A stretch of DNA of 64,000 nt, from NCBI GenBank assembly GCA_021199355.1, contig JAJQIF010000009.1:62001-126000 (forward strand), read 5' to 3'. The DNA is from Oscillospiraceae bacterium (GTDB lineage: Bacteria > Bacillota > Clostridia > Oscillospirales > Ruminococcaceae). Shown here one piece after another: positions 1-7,705 of the stretch (position 1 is the first letter of the stretch; each line of letters starts with the position of its first letter). The notes below the pieces were generated by a model. It was not told the DNA's origin, did not search any database, and was given only the letters and a program-made list of their open reading frames with translations. Position numbers and translations under genes: made by a program.

Positions 1-31
1 GAGGCTTATTTAAGACCTCGGTCAGATTGAA

Positions 32-274
32 TCAGGATATAATTTCATATTGTCCGGCGGCGGTTTCCTTCGTTGCGTATTCCGAAACGGACAGGACTCT
101 CACCTTGAGCGGATTTTTCCCGAGATTAATCTCGATGATGTCGCCGACCTTCACTTCATAGGAAGCCCTTGCCGGCTTGCCGTTCGCTACGATTCTTCCC
201 GCATCGCAGGCTTCGTTGGCAACGGTTCTCCGCTTTATAAGGCGGCTGACCTTCAGATATTTGTCAAGTCTCAT
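32..274 (-). CDS. rqcP: S4-domain RNA-binding protein, RqcP/YabO type
   Basis: This 80-residue protein is essentially a single S4 RNA-binding domain (residues 1 to about 60), opening with the typical RLDKYLKVSRLIKRR stretch. In Bacillus, RqcP (YabO) binds the 50S subunit and works with RqcH to add C-terminal alanine tails to stalled nascent chains. The length and the position directly after HU, with a SpoVB-like gene further upstream, match the Firmicutes spoVB-hup-yabO neighbourhood. The ATG follows a GGGAGAG ribosome binding site. The gene lies 69 bp after HU across a terminator, so some transcription must read through or start locally. HslR (Hsp15) is the alternative family, but the context favours RqcP. 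Confidence 0.88.
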   Translation of the reverse strand: MRLDKYLKVSRLIKRRTVANEACDAGRIVANGKPARASYEVKVGDIIEINLGKNPLKVRVLSVSEYATKETAAGQYEIIS

Positions 275-297
275 ATAATCTCTCCCTTTTTAATCTC

Positions 298-327
298 AAA
301 AAACAAAGCCGACCGAAGTCGGCTTTT
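298..327 (-). terminator. Intrinsic terminator after HU
   Basis: A perfect 9-bp stem (AAAGCCGAC / GTCGGCTTT) closes a CGAA loop. Read on the minus strand it is followed by a run of T. It lies between the HU stop and rqcP. Confidence 0.8.
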
Positions 328-343
328 GTCTTTCGTTATAAAA

Positions 344-613
344 TCAAACGGACTCCTTAAGAGCCTTGCCGGGCTTGAAAGCGGGAACCTTTCTTGCGGG
401 AATCTGAATCTTCTCGCCGGTTCTGGGGTTGATGCCCTCCTTAGCCTGACGCTCTCTTACTTCAAATGTGCCGAAACCGATAAGGGAAACCTTCTCGCCC
501 TCGGAAAGAGCCTCTGTGATTGCGGCAACTACTGCCGATACAGCCTTCTCGGAATCCTTCTTGGAAAGACCGGACTTATCCGCAACCTTGCTTACTAATT
601 CAACTTTTGTCAT
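344..613 (-). CDS. hup: HU family DNA-binding protein
   Basis: This 89-residue protein is a complete [17 protein letters not shown] at the start, the [15 protein letters not shown] arm base, and the conserved [24 protein letters not shown] end. HU homodimers bend and compact DNA in the nucleoid. The ATG at 613 is chosen over upstream in-frame codons because GGAGG sits about 8 bases before it and the family starts here. It has its own promoter (716-744), a structured leader of about 100 bases and its own terminator, so it is probably expressed strongly and independently of its neighbours. Confidence 0.96.
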   Translation of the reverse strand: MTKVELVSKVADKSGLSKKDSEKAVSAVVAAITEALSEGEKVSLIGFGTFEVRERQAKEGINPRTGEKIQIPARKVPAFKPGKALKESV

Positions 614-645
614 GATGACTTCCTCCGTAATTATTTCGCCATGGC

Positions 646-701
646 AAATACGATATCCATAAGCCGTATTTGCACTCGCAAATGCGTCGGCATACACCGA
701 C
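646..701 (-). promoter_or_regulatory. Structured HU leader with competing hairpins
   Basis: The HU 5' leader can form AAATACG/CGTATTT (646-652 with 665-671), ATTTGC/GCAAAT (668-673 with 678-683) and GTCGG/CCGAC (686-690 with 697-701). The first two share bases 668-671, so they exclude each other. This may be an expression-tuning leader. No known RNA family was recognised. Confidence 0.4.
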
Positions 702-715
702 AACTTGATACACCT

Positions 716-744
716 ATCTTACACTGATTTTTTAAAAAATACAA
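716..744 (-). promoter_or_regulatory. Sigma-A promoter of HU
   Basis: On the minus strand: TTGTAT (739-744), a 17-bp spacer and TAAGAT (716-721). The spacing is ideal and it lies about 100 bp before the HU start codon. Confidence 0.65.
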
Positions 745-749
745 GAGTT

Positions 750-2435
750 TTATTCAAAAATTTGCGTTCGAATTCGATTTTTGTGGGTTATGTCCAATAA
801 TTCGACCATCAAAATGTAGGTTATTACAGCAAATATAACAGAAATCAAGAGGGAAATTGTCAAGGATAAATATGTTATTGCATATCTGTAGACATAAGTC
901 GAGGAAATGCAGGCAATAACGCCCAGAATTGTCGGTATGGCGACCGAGTAGAGAAGCCTTGGCTTAGTGCCCGTGAGTCTATAAAGAACCACTACGGAGG
1001 CTATGCACATCGCCGAATATGATACTACCGTCGCCACTGCCGCCCCGGAAAGCCCATATCTGCTGTTCGGGATAAAAATCATGTTTAAGGCAAGCTTTAA
1101 AATCGCGCCGCCGAGGTTGATTTTGAGCGGAATATCCGTCCTCCCGAGTGCCTGTAGCATAGAGCAGGCGGACCCCAATACCGTCATGAACGCCGTCGAT
1201 GTTGACAGTATCGCCAGAGGCATCCACGAAACGGACACCTCCGCTGTTCTCGTAGGGAAGATAAGCCCGAGAATCTGCTTCGAATAGAGGCAGAGCCCGA
1301 TTCCCGCCGGAATCGAAATATAGAGCGACAGGGAGATTACTCTTCTTATTTCTTTTGAAACGGCTTCTTTGTTGCCTCGGGAGTTGTTCTCGGAAACGGA
1401 CGGAAACGCGCTCCTCCCGAAAACGGCACAGAGCGACGGCGCAAGCGTGAATATCGACATCGAAAGCCCGGTGAATGACCCGTAAAGAAAGCTCGGCAGG
1501 TCTTTTAAGCTCACACCGCTCTCAATCACGGCGGCGTATTCCGTCGTGTAGAGTTCAGGATTATTTCTTAGGCTGTTTCCTATCAGCATGACAATCGTCG
1601 ACAAATCTATCGTGTTAAGAAGGCTCGAAACCACCGACGCAAGCGAAATCGGTGTACAGAGCTTCACGAGCCGCCTGATGATTTCCTTCTGCTCGGCTCT
1701 TTCGGGTCTCTCACAGATGACGCTCTTGTCTCTGCGAAACCTCCCGAAGATGCAAAGGCTCAGCATTCCCGCAAGGTCCGCCGCCGCAGTCCCAAGAACA
1801 GCGGCACATGCAATCACCGGCAAAGCAATTTCAATAGCTTCGGATTCTGTTGAGCAGTACACGCCGAAAACTGCTTCTCCTGTCTCAAACAGCCCCAAAG
1901 CATAGCCCTTCACCGCCATTGACAGCCCGAGCCCGACCGCAAGCTTTACAATCGCGTCGACCGTCTGCGACACCGACGACGGCGTCATGTCCCCGAGCCC
2001 TTCGTAATATCCCCGAAGGATTGCCGTAATCGTCCCGAGGAATACGCATGGCGAAATAGCCATAATCGACAGCTTCGCCTCGGGGATTCCTATCAGCCTT
2101 TCAGCGATGAAGCCCGAAAACAGCAGTGGAATGAGGGTAAGAAACAGCCCGATTGCCCCGAAGAATATGACGGAAAGCCGCCTTATAAGAAGCATTCTTC
2201 GCCTGTTTCCGAATGCCGAGCTTTCCGAAACCATCTGCGCCACGGCTATAGACAGGCTTCCGGCACACAGAGAGTAAAGCGGCATGAATACGGCGTAAGC
2301 TCCCGAATAGTAGCCCATTCCGGTGCCGCCCAAGAGGTTTGTAAGCGGAATTTTTAAAAGAAGCCCTGCCGCCCTTGAAATAACGACAGAGACGAGTAGT
2401 ATAATTGAGCCCTTAAGTGCTGTTTTCCTGCCCGT
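750..2435 (-). CDS. spoVB: SpoVB/MurJ-like polysaccharide flippase, apparent ACG start
   Basis: This is a multispanning membrane protein of the MOP flippase superfamily (SpoVB/PST/MurJ-like). It is about 561 residues long, with roughly 14 hydrophobic segments, and probably flips lipid-linked peptidoglycan or polysaccharide precursors. The first plain start codon is TTG at 2333, but the frame stays open upstream and encodes the family's conserved N-terminus: GRKTALKGS, a hydrophobic helix, then KIPLTNLLGGTG. No ATG, GTG or TTG occurs between 2333 and the upstream in-frame stop. An ACG at 2433-2435 lies 9 bases behind GGAAAGGG, exactly where the family should start, so I place the start there. 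The Shine-Dalgarno sequence sits inside a long hairpin (2443-2492). The neighbourhood with hup and rqcP supports the SpoVB name. Confidence 0.78.
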   Translation of the reverse strand, partial: TGRKTALKGSIILLVSVVISRAAGLLLKIPLTNLLGGTGMGYYSGAYAVFMPLYSLCAGSLSIAVAQMVSESSAFGNRRRMLLIRRLSVIFFGAIGLFLTLIPLLFSGFIAERLIGIPEAKLSIMAISPCVFLGTITAILRGYYEGLGDMTPSSVSQTVDAIVKLAVGLGLSMAVKGYALGLFETGEAVFGVYCSTESEAIEIALPVIACAAVLGTAAADLAGMLSLCIFGRFRRDKSVICERPERAEQKEIIRRLVKLCTPISLASVVSSLLNTIDLSTIVMLIGNSLRNNPELYTTEYAAVIESGVSLKDLPSFLYGSFTGLSMSIFTLAPSLCAVFGRSAFPSVSENNSRGNKEAVSKEIRRVISLSLYISIPAGIGLCLYSKQILGLIFPTRTAEVSVSWMPLAILSTSTAFMTVLGSACSMLQALGRTDIPLKINLGGAILKLALNMIFIPNSRYGLSGAAVATVVSYSAMCIASVVVLYRLTGTKPRLLYSVAIPTILGVIACISSTYVYRYAITYLSLTISLLISVIFAVITYILMVELLDITHKNRIRTQIFE

Positions 2436-2442
2436 AAAATAA

Positions 2443-2492
2443 CACCCTTTCCTTAAAATAAGCTTTGTACAAGTTTATTTTGGGAAAGGGTG
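2443..2492 (-). terminator. Long hairpin, terminator-like, covering the spoVB ribosome binding site
   Basis: Arms of about 23 bases (CACCCTTTCC plus AAAATAA, and the matching GGAAAGGGTG arm) pair around a TACA loop. On the minus strand it begins 10 bp after the stop of the upstream gene and is followed by TTATTTT, as an intrinsic terminator would be. Its distal arm contains the GGAAAGGG that should serve as the spoVB ribosome binding site. Confidence 0.7.
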
Positions 2493-2501
2493 ATATATTC
2501 T

Positions 2502-3272
2502 TTATTCCGTCTTTTTCGGCTTTCTTATGTAGGGAATGTAGAGAGCCGTTATTCCCACGGCGGCGAAAAGCACAATTCCGAGGAAGTAGAGTCGCCACTG
2601 ATTGATATCGGTAAACGTCATCAGCCAGCTTTGACTGCCGGTAAAGAAGAAGTTCGTTGCGAAATCGACGCTCACGAGCTCGCCGTTGACATATGTGGGA
2701 GAAGCACAGAGCGCGTTAATATAGATAGACGCGAATCCCATAGAGAAGAAGAGCCCCATTGTTGTGGCATATTGCCTTCTCCCGAGGTGAGCCTCCCTTG
2801 ACATCGGAATATACACTCCCAGCGTGAGGAGCATCGTGTGATAGAGGAAATACTGATATCCCAAGGGATGGGTGAACGCCTGCGAAGCGTCAATGCTGTA
2901 GGTGAAGATTGTCGGGAGCAGTATGGCGCCGACAGCTCCGCCAATGCAGGTGGGATACATGAATCCCAATGCGGTTCTCCTCAGGGTCTCGTTACTCGTC
3001 AGCCTTGCAATGAATATGAATATAATCTGCAATGAGCACGGGTTGAACGGAAGCTGGTTCAGTTCAAGGTACGGCGTCATCATCGAGCCGTCGCTCGACG
3101 GGACGAGCTTAATCATGCTCAGTACTTTCGTAACTTCGGATAATACCGCCATCACACAGCATGCCGTCAGAACATTTTTCATCGGCGGTCGGTATTTATG
3201 CAAAAGCGTGAGTGCAATTACAATCAGGGCAGCCGAGATTCCTATCCATATAAAGTGATTGAGAGAGAACAT
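2502..3272 (-). CDS. YwaF/TIGR02206-type integral membrane protein
   Basis: This 256-residue protein has about seven hydrophobic segments and ends in a basic tail (YIRKPKKTE). The motif LPFNPCSLQIIFIFIARL in the second third resembles the Leu-Pro-x-x-x-Cys-Ser region of the YwaF/TIGR02206 membrane family, whose function is unknown. It lies between the parC-like gene and spoVB on the same strand. A weak AAAGGA precedes the ATG at a long distance. Family assignment is moderate. No catalytic residues can be named. Confidence 0.6.
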   Translation of the reverse strand: MFSLNHFIWIGISAALIVIALTLLHKYRPPMKNVLTACCVMAVLSEVTKVLSMIKLVPSSDGSMMTPYLELNQLPFNPCSLQIIFIFIARLTSNETLRRTALGFMYPTCIGGAVGAILLPTIFTYSIDASQAFTHPLGYQYFLYHTMLLTLGVYIPMSREAHLGRRQYATTMGLFFSMGFASIYINALCASPTYVNGELVSVDFATNFFFTGSQSWLMTFTDINQWRLYFLGIVLFAAVGITALYIPYIRKPKKTE

Positions 3273-3308
3273 TTACGAGGGATTCCTTTCAGTATTGCGA
3301 CAAAAGGG

Positions 3309-5555
3309 TTACAGCGTGTATTGGTTCGGGTCTTCGAGGTCCTTTGCAAAGGGTCCTGCGGCAGGAAGCGTCTTCGTGCGGTACTTCGAAAGCTCTTTTG
3401 CCTTCTCTTCCGGAACGATGACCGCCGAATCGATATAGCTTCCTTTAGCCTTGAGAGTCATCGCCTGAACGCCGATGGTGTTCTTCGTCGCCTTCGGGAG
3501 AATCATGCCGGTGTTGAAGAGAATCGCTCTGCCGTTCGAAGAACGGAGCATAACGTCAGCACCCTCGCCGACATCGAGCATTTCGACAAGCTCTTCCCTG
3601 TCGGAATAAGCGTTCTGGAGCATCTTGCGGTTGGTCTTCGTCTGATAGGATTCAAGCGGAACTTTGGCAACCTTGCCGTTCTTGTAGACAAACAGTAGGC
3701 ATCCCGAATAGTTCTGCGTTACCGCCATTCTGACGACGGTCTCACCCTCCGAGAATTTGAGCGTAACGGGGATATAGTCTCCGAGCAAGCTCGCCTTCGA
3801 ATCGCCAAACTGAGCGACTTTTGTCTTGTAGACGTTGTGGAAATTCGTGAAGAAGAGAAGCTCAGCGGAATTCGTCGTGTCGAACTCCTGCATCATGACG
3901 TCGTTTTCCTTCACCTTCTGCTCGCCGGACATCCTAAGCGACTGCGGAGTTATCTTCTTGAAGTAGCCTTCGCGGGTCAGGAACACTCTGCAGGGATAAT
4001 CGGAAACGGTCTTTTCTTCCTTCGGAAGCGGCTCGTCGGAAACATAGATAATCTCTGTCCTTCTCGGCTGACCGTACTTCTCGGCAACCCTTTTGAGCTC
4101 GTCGATGATGATAAGCTTTACTTTTCTCTCAGAGCCCAAGATTCCGTTCAGTTCATCAATTTCAGCCTTCAACTGCTCGACATCGGCTAAGCGGTTTAAG
4201 ATAAATTCACGGTTCAGGTGTCTCAGCTTGATTTCAGCGACATACTCCGCCTGAATCTCGTCAATCGAGAACCCAATCATAAGGTTCGGGACAACGTCCG
4301 ACTCCTCCTCGGTCTCCCTGACAATCTTGATAGCCTTGTCGATGTCAAGAAGTATCTTTTCGAGACCTTCGAGGAGATGCAGTCTTTCGTTCTTTTTCTT
4401 TAAATCGAAAGCAGTCCTTCTCTTGACGCATTCAACACGGAACTTTATCCATTCTCTTATGATGTCGTTGACTCCCAAAACCTTCGGATAGCCGTTGACA
4501 AGGATGTTGAAGTTAGCCGAATAGTTGTCCTGCAGGGGAGTCTTCGCATAGAGCTTCTTCATGAGAAGGTCGGGGTCGGTTCCACGCTTGACGTCGATAG
4601 CAATCTTCAGACCGTCGAGGTCGGTTTCGTCTCGGATATAGGTGATTTCCTTCATTCCGTTCTTGGCAAGGTCTATGACTTTCTCGATGATAGCCTCAAC
4701 CGTCGTGGTCGGCGGAATTTCGGTAATCTCTATGCAGCCGGCTTCTTTGTCAAAAGTATACTTTGCTCTGACTTTTACAGAGCCCCTACCGGTGTCGAAA
4801 ATCTGCCGGAGCTTGTCCGGCTCGTTAATCATATATCCTCCGCCGGGGAAGTCGGGACCCTTCATCACTTCGAGGGCATCAAAATCGGGGTCACGGATTA
4901 TATTAATCGTAGCCTCGCAGAGCTCACGCAAGTTAAACGGGCAGACCGAGCTCGCCATCGAAACGCCGATACCGACGTTGGAATTTACGAGTATAGAGGG
5001 GAATGTGACCGACAGAAGCTCCGGTTCGAGCATGGTGTTGTCATAGTTCGGGACGAAGTTGACGGTGTCCTTGTCGATGTCCCCGAAAAGCTCGTTGCAG
5101 ATGGGCTCAAGCTTCGCCTCGGTGTATCTCGGAGCCGCAAAAGCCATGTCGCTTGAATACGCCTTGCCGAAGTTTCCCTTCGAATCAATATACGGGTGCA
5201 AAAGCGCTTCGTTGCCACGGGCTAATCTTACCATCGTTTCGTATATTGCCTGGTCGCCGTGGGGGTTCAGCTTCATCGTCTGACCGACAATGTTCGCCGA
5301 TTTCGTTCTCGGACCGGTCAGAAGCCCCATCTTATACATTGTATAAAGAAGCTTGCGGTGAGAGGGCTTGAAGCCGTCGATTTCGGGGAAAGCTCTCGAA
5401 ACGATAACACTCATCGCATAGGGCATATAGTTCTTTTCAAGCGTGACGGTTATCGGCTCGTCAACAACCGTTCCGGCTCCGCTGATATAGGCATCACGCT
5501 GTCTTTCCGTAAGCTTGACCGGCTTGTCCTCGGTCGGCTTTTTCTTCCTAGGCAT
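3309..5555 (-). CDS. parC: Type II topoisomerase subunit A (ParC/GyrA paralogue)
   Basis: This 748-residue subunit A has the breakage-reunion domain in order: the start-proximal EKNYMPYAMSVIVSRAFPEIDGFKPSHRKLLY, the quinolone-region NPHGDQAIYETMVRLA (residues 97-112) and the active-site tyrosine in AAPRYTEAKL (Tyr144). A coiled-coil stretch (about 400-490) and a beta-propeller-like C-terminus follow. No GyrA box (QRRGGKG-like) is visible and the protein is shorter than gyrase A, which fits a topoisomerase IV-like second enzyme. Residues equivalent to E. coli GyrA Ser83 and Asp87 are Gln102 and Glu106. It follows the B subunit by 14 bp with GGGAGGGAG before the ATG. Whether the pair decatenates or supercoils cannot be told from sequence. 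Confidence 0.88.
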   Translation of the reverse strand: MPRKKKPTEDKPVKLTERQRDAYISGAGTVVDEPITVTLEKNYMPYAMSVIVSRAFPEIDGFKPSHRKLLYTMYKMGLLTGPRTKSANIVGQTMKLNPHGDQAIYETMVRLARGNEALLHPYIDSKGNFGKAYSSDMAFAAPRYTEAKLEPICNELFGDIDKDTVNFVPNYDNTMLEPELLSVTFPSILVNSNVGIGVSMASSVCPFNLRELCEATINIIRDPDFDALEVMKGPDFPGGGYMINEPDKLRQIFDTGRGSVKVRAKYTFDKEAGCIEITEIPPTTTVEAIIEKVIDLAKNGMKEITYIRDETDLDGLKIAIDVKRGTDPDLLMKKLYAKTPLQDNYSANFNILVNGYPKVLGVNDIIREWIKFRVECVKRRTAFDLKKKNERLHLLEGLEKILLDIDKAIKIVRETEEESDVVPNLMIGFSIDEIQAEYVAEIKLRHLNREFILNRLADVEQLKAEIDELNGILGSERKVKLIIIDELKRVAEKYGQPRRTEIIYVSDEPLPKEEKTVSDYPCRVFLTREGYFKKITPQSLRMSGEQKVKENDVMMQEFDTTNSAELLFFTNFHNVYKTKVAQFGDSKASLLGDYIPVTLKFSEGETVVRMAVTQNYSGCLLFVYKNGKVAKVPLESYQTKTNRKMLQNAYSDREELVEMLDVGEGADVMLRSSNGRAILFNTGMILPKATKNTIGVQAMTLKAKGSYIDSAVIVPEEKAKELSKYRTKTLPAAGPFAKDLEDPNQYTL

Positions 5556-5569
5556 ATTTTCTCCCTCCC

Positions 5570-7549
5570 TTAGCTAATGTCAGCCATCTCAAGATAGTCG
5601 TGACCGTTATTGTTTATGAATTCTTTTCTGCCGGAAAGGTTGTCTCCTAAGAGCATATCAAACATAAACTTCGTGTGCTCCGCTTCGTCGGGCGAAACCT
5701 GAATAAGCCGCCTTGTCTCGGGATTCATGGTTGTTAAGGACATCATGTCCGGCTCGTTTTCACCGAGTCCTTTCGAGCGCTGGATGGTGAACTTCTTGTC
5801 GCCAATCATGTTCATGATTTCGGCACGCTCGCTTTCGTCGTAAGCAAAATAGGTTCTGTCCTTCGTATTTATCTCATACAGCGGCGATTCCGCAATGAAC
5901 ACATATCCCTTCTCGATAAGAGTGGGGCAGAGGGTGTAAATCATCGTGAGTACAAGGGTTCGAATCTGGAAACCGTCATAGTCGGCATCGGTGCAGATGA
6001 TGACCTTGCTCCACCGAAGGTTGTTAAGATTGAACGAAGATAAATCTTTATTCTTCGCACTCTTGATTTCAACGCCACAGCCCAGAACTTTCATGAGGTC
6101 TGTTATAATCTCGCTCTCGAAAATCTTGTTGTAGCTCGCCTTAAGGCAATTAAGAATTTTGCCTCGGATAGGTATAACCGCCTGAAACTCGGCGTTTCTT
6201 GCGAGCTTTACCGAGCCTAACGCCGAATCGCCCTCCACGATGTAGAGCTCACGGCGGGAGATGTCTTTCGTTCTGCAATCGACGAACTTCTTGACCATGT
6301 TCGCCATGTCAAGCTTTTCGGCGTAGAGCTTCTTTGTGTTGATTCTCGTCTTCTCGGCGCTCTCGCGTGAACGCTTGTTTATGAGTACCTGATCGCAAAT
6401 CTTCTGCGCATCGTCCGGCTTCTCGATGAAGTAGACCTCAAGCTGATGCTTCAGAAAAGCAACAGCCGCATCATAGATAAATCTGTTGTTGATAGCCTTC
6501 TTTGTCTGATTTTCGTATGAGGTCTGCGTTGAGAAGGAGCTCGAAACCATGACAAGGCAGTCCTCGATGTCGGTGAACTGAATCTTTGCCTCGTTCTTGA
6601 GATACTTGTTGTTATTCTTAAGATAAGTGTCGATATAGGATGTGAACGCCTGACGGACAGCCTTTTCGGTCGAGCCGCCGTATTCAAGGAAGCTCGAATT
6701 GTGGAAGTATTCCGCCTGCTTCACGGTTTTCGAGAACACAAAGGCGAAGTTGTACTTGACCTTGTATTCGTTCATGTCCTCTCTGTCCTTGCCCTTTCGC
6801 TCGGCACTCCAGAGCTGAGGAGTGGTCAGAGCCTCATCCCCGACAATCTCGGTGACGTAGTCGAGAATTCCGTTCTCATAGAGATATTCTTCCTCCGAGA
6901 AACCGCCCTCCTCGTCCTGATAACGGAGGACAAAGGTGATGCCCGGGTTGACGATAGACTGCTTTTTCAGAACATCGGTGAAATACTCTTTTTCGATAGC
7001 AATGTCGGTGAAGACATCGAGGTCCGGCTTCCATCTTGTCTTGGTGCCGGTCTTTCTGGTCGAGACCTTTTCTTTCTTGAGCCCTCCGACGTTTTCGCCC
7101 TTTTCGAAATGCAGATTATACTTATATCCGTCTCTTAAGACCTCGACGTCCATATATTCCGAAGAATACTGCGTAGCGCAGGCGCCCAGACCGTTCAAGC
7201 CGAGGGAATATTCATAGTTTTCGCCGGACACGTTGTCATATTTACCGCCGGCATAGAGCTCGCAATAGACAAGCTCCCAGTTATAGCGGTTCTCGCTCTT
7301 GTTGAAGTCGACCGGACAGCCTCTGCCCATGTCCTCAACCTCAATCGAGAAGTCATTATATCTGGTGACGGTGATTTTCGAGCCGTAGCCCTCTCTCGCT
7401 TCGTCTATCGAGTTTGAAATTATCTCAAAAACAGAATGCTTACAGCCCTCCAGCCCATCCGAGCCGAAGATAACCGCCGGTCTTTTTCTGACCCTGTCCG
7501 CTCCCTTCAAAGAGCGTATCGCTTCGTTTCCGTAATCCTTCTTAGGCAT
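5570..7549 (-). CDS. parE: Type II topoisomerase subunit B (ParE/GyrB paralogue)
   Basis: This 659-residue GHKL ATPase/TOPRIM protein carries the Bergerat-fold ISNSIDEA (Asn46), VEDMGRGCPVD (Asp73) and GLNGLGACATQ motifs. The TOPRIM motif EGDSALG is at 439-445, instead of the usual EGDSAGG, and the metal-binding DADYDG is at 521-526. It hydrolyses ATP and holds the metal for DNA cleavage with the downstream A subunit. The EGDSALG change and the lack of other classical GyrB motifs mark it as the divergent clostridial second pair rather than housekeeping gyrase. The ATG at 7549 is chosen because GGAGGG lies 6 bases upstream; a TATAAT promoter lies at 7605-7633. Confidence 0.88.
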   Translation of the reverse strand: MPKKDYGNEAIRSLKGADRVRKRPAVIFGSDGLEGCKHSVFEIISNSIDEAREGYGSKITVTRYNDFSIEVEDMGRGCPVDFNKSENRYNWELVYCELYAGGKYDNVSGENYEYSLGLNGLGACATQYSSEYMDVEVLRDGYKYNLHFEKGENVGGLKKEKVSTRKTGTKTRWKPDLDVFTDIAIEKEYFTDVLKKQSIVNPGITFVLRYQDEEGGFSEEEYLYENGILDYVTEIVGDEALTTPQLWSAERKGKDREDMNEYKVKYNFAFVFSKTVKQAEYFHNSSFLEYGGSTEKAVRQAFTSYIDTYLKNNNKYLKNEAKIQFTDIEDCLVMVSSSFSTQTSYENQTKKAINNRFIYDAAVAFLKHQLEVYFIEKPDDAQKICDQVLINKRSRESAEKTRINTKKLYAEKLDMANMVKKFVDCRTKDISRRELYIVEGDSALGSVKLARNAEFQAVIPIRGKILNCLKASYNKIFESEIITDLMKVLGCGVEIKSAKNKDLSSFNLNNLRWSKVIICTDADYDGFQIRTLVLTMIYTLCPTLIEKGYVFIAESPLYEINTKDRTYFAYDESERAEIMNMIGDKKFTIQRSKGLGENEPDMMSLTTMNPETRRLIQVSPDEAEHTKFMFDMLLGDNLSGRKEFINNNGHDYLEMADIS

Positions 7550-7604
7550 TATATCCCTCCGCAAATGTTGCGTCAAATTCGCATATTGAGCACTATATGT
7601 TGTT

Positions 7605-7633
7605 ATTATAGCACAACGTTTTTTAAAGTGCAA
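7605..7633 (-). promoter_or_regulatory. Sigma-A promoter of the topoisomerase operon
   Basis: On the minus strand: TTGCAC (7628-7633), a 17-bp spacer ending in TGTGC, and a consensus TATAAT (7605-7610). It is 56 bp upstream of the parE ATG. Confidence 0.8.
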
Positions 7634-7655
7634 TACTTAATTTAGCGCAAAAAAA

Positions 7656-7705
7656 GGCTCCCCTTGATAAGGGGAGCTGTCAGCCGTCAGGCTGACTGAG
7701 AGGTT
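7656..7705 (-). repeat. Two-hairpin repeat / terminator module, copy 1
   Basis: On the minus strand the element starts at the stop codon (TAACCTCTCAG). It then forms a variable hairpin (GTCAGCC/GGCTGAC) and a fixed hairpin (GCTCCCC/GGGGAGC) followed by a T run, so it is an intrinsic terminator for the anti-sigma gene. The same architecture recurs at 12640-12689 and 12727-12770. Confidence 0.8.

Noticed and set aside
2413..2598. 61-residue open frame spanning the spoVB hairpin
   Set aside because: It runs through the 3' end of the upstream gene in another frame and includes the hairpin; no conserved sequence.
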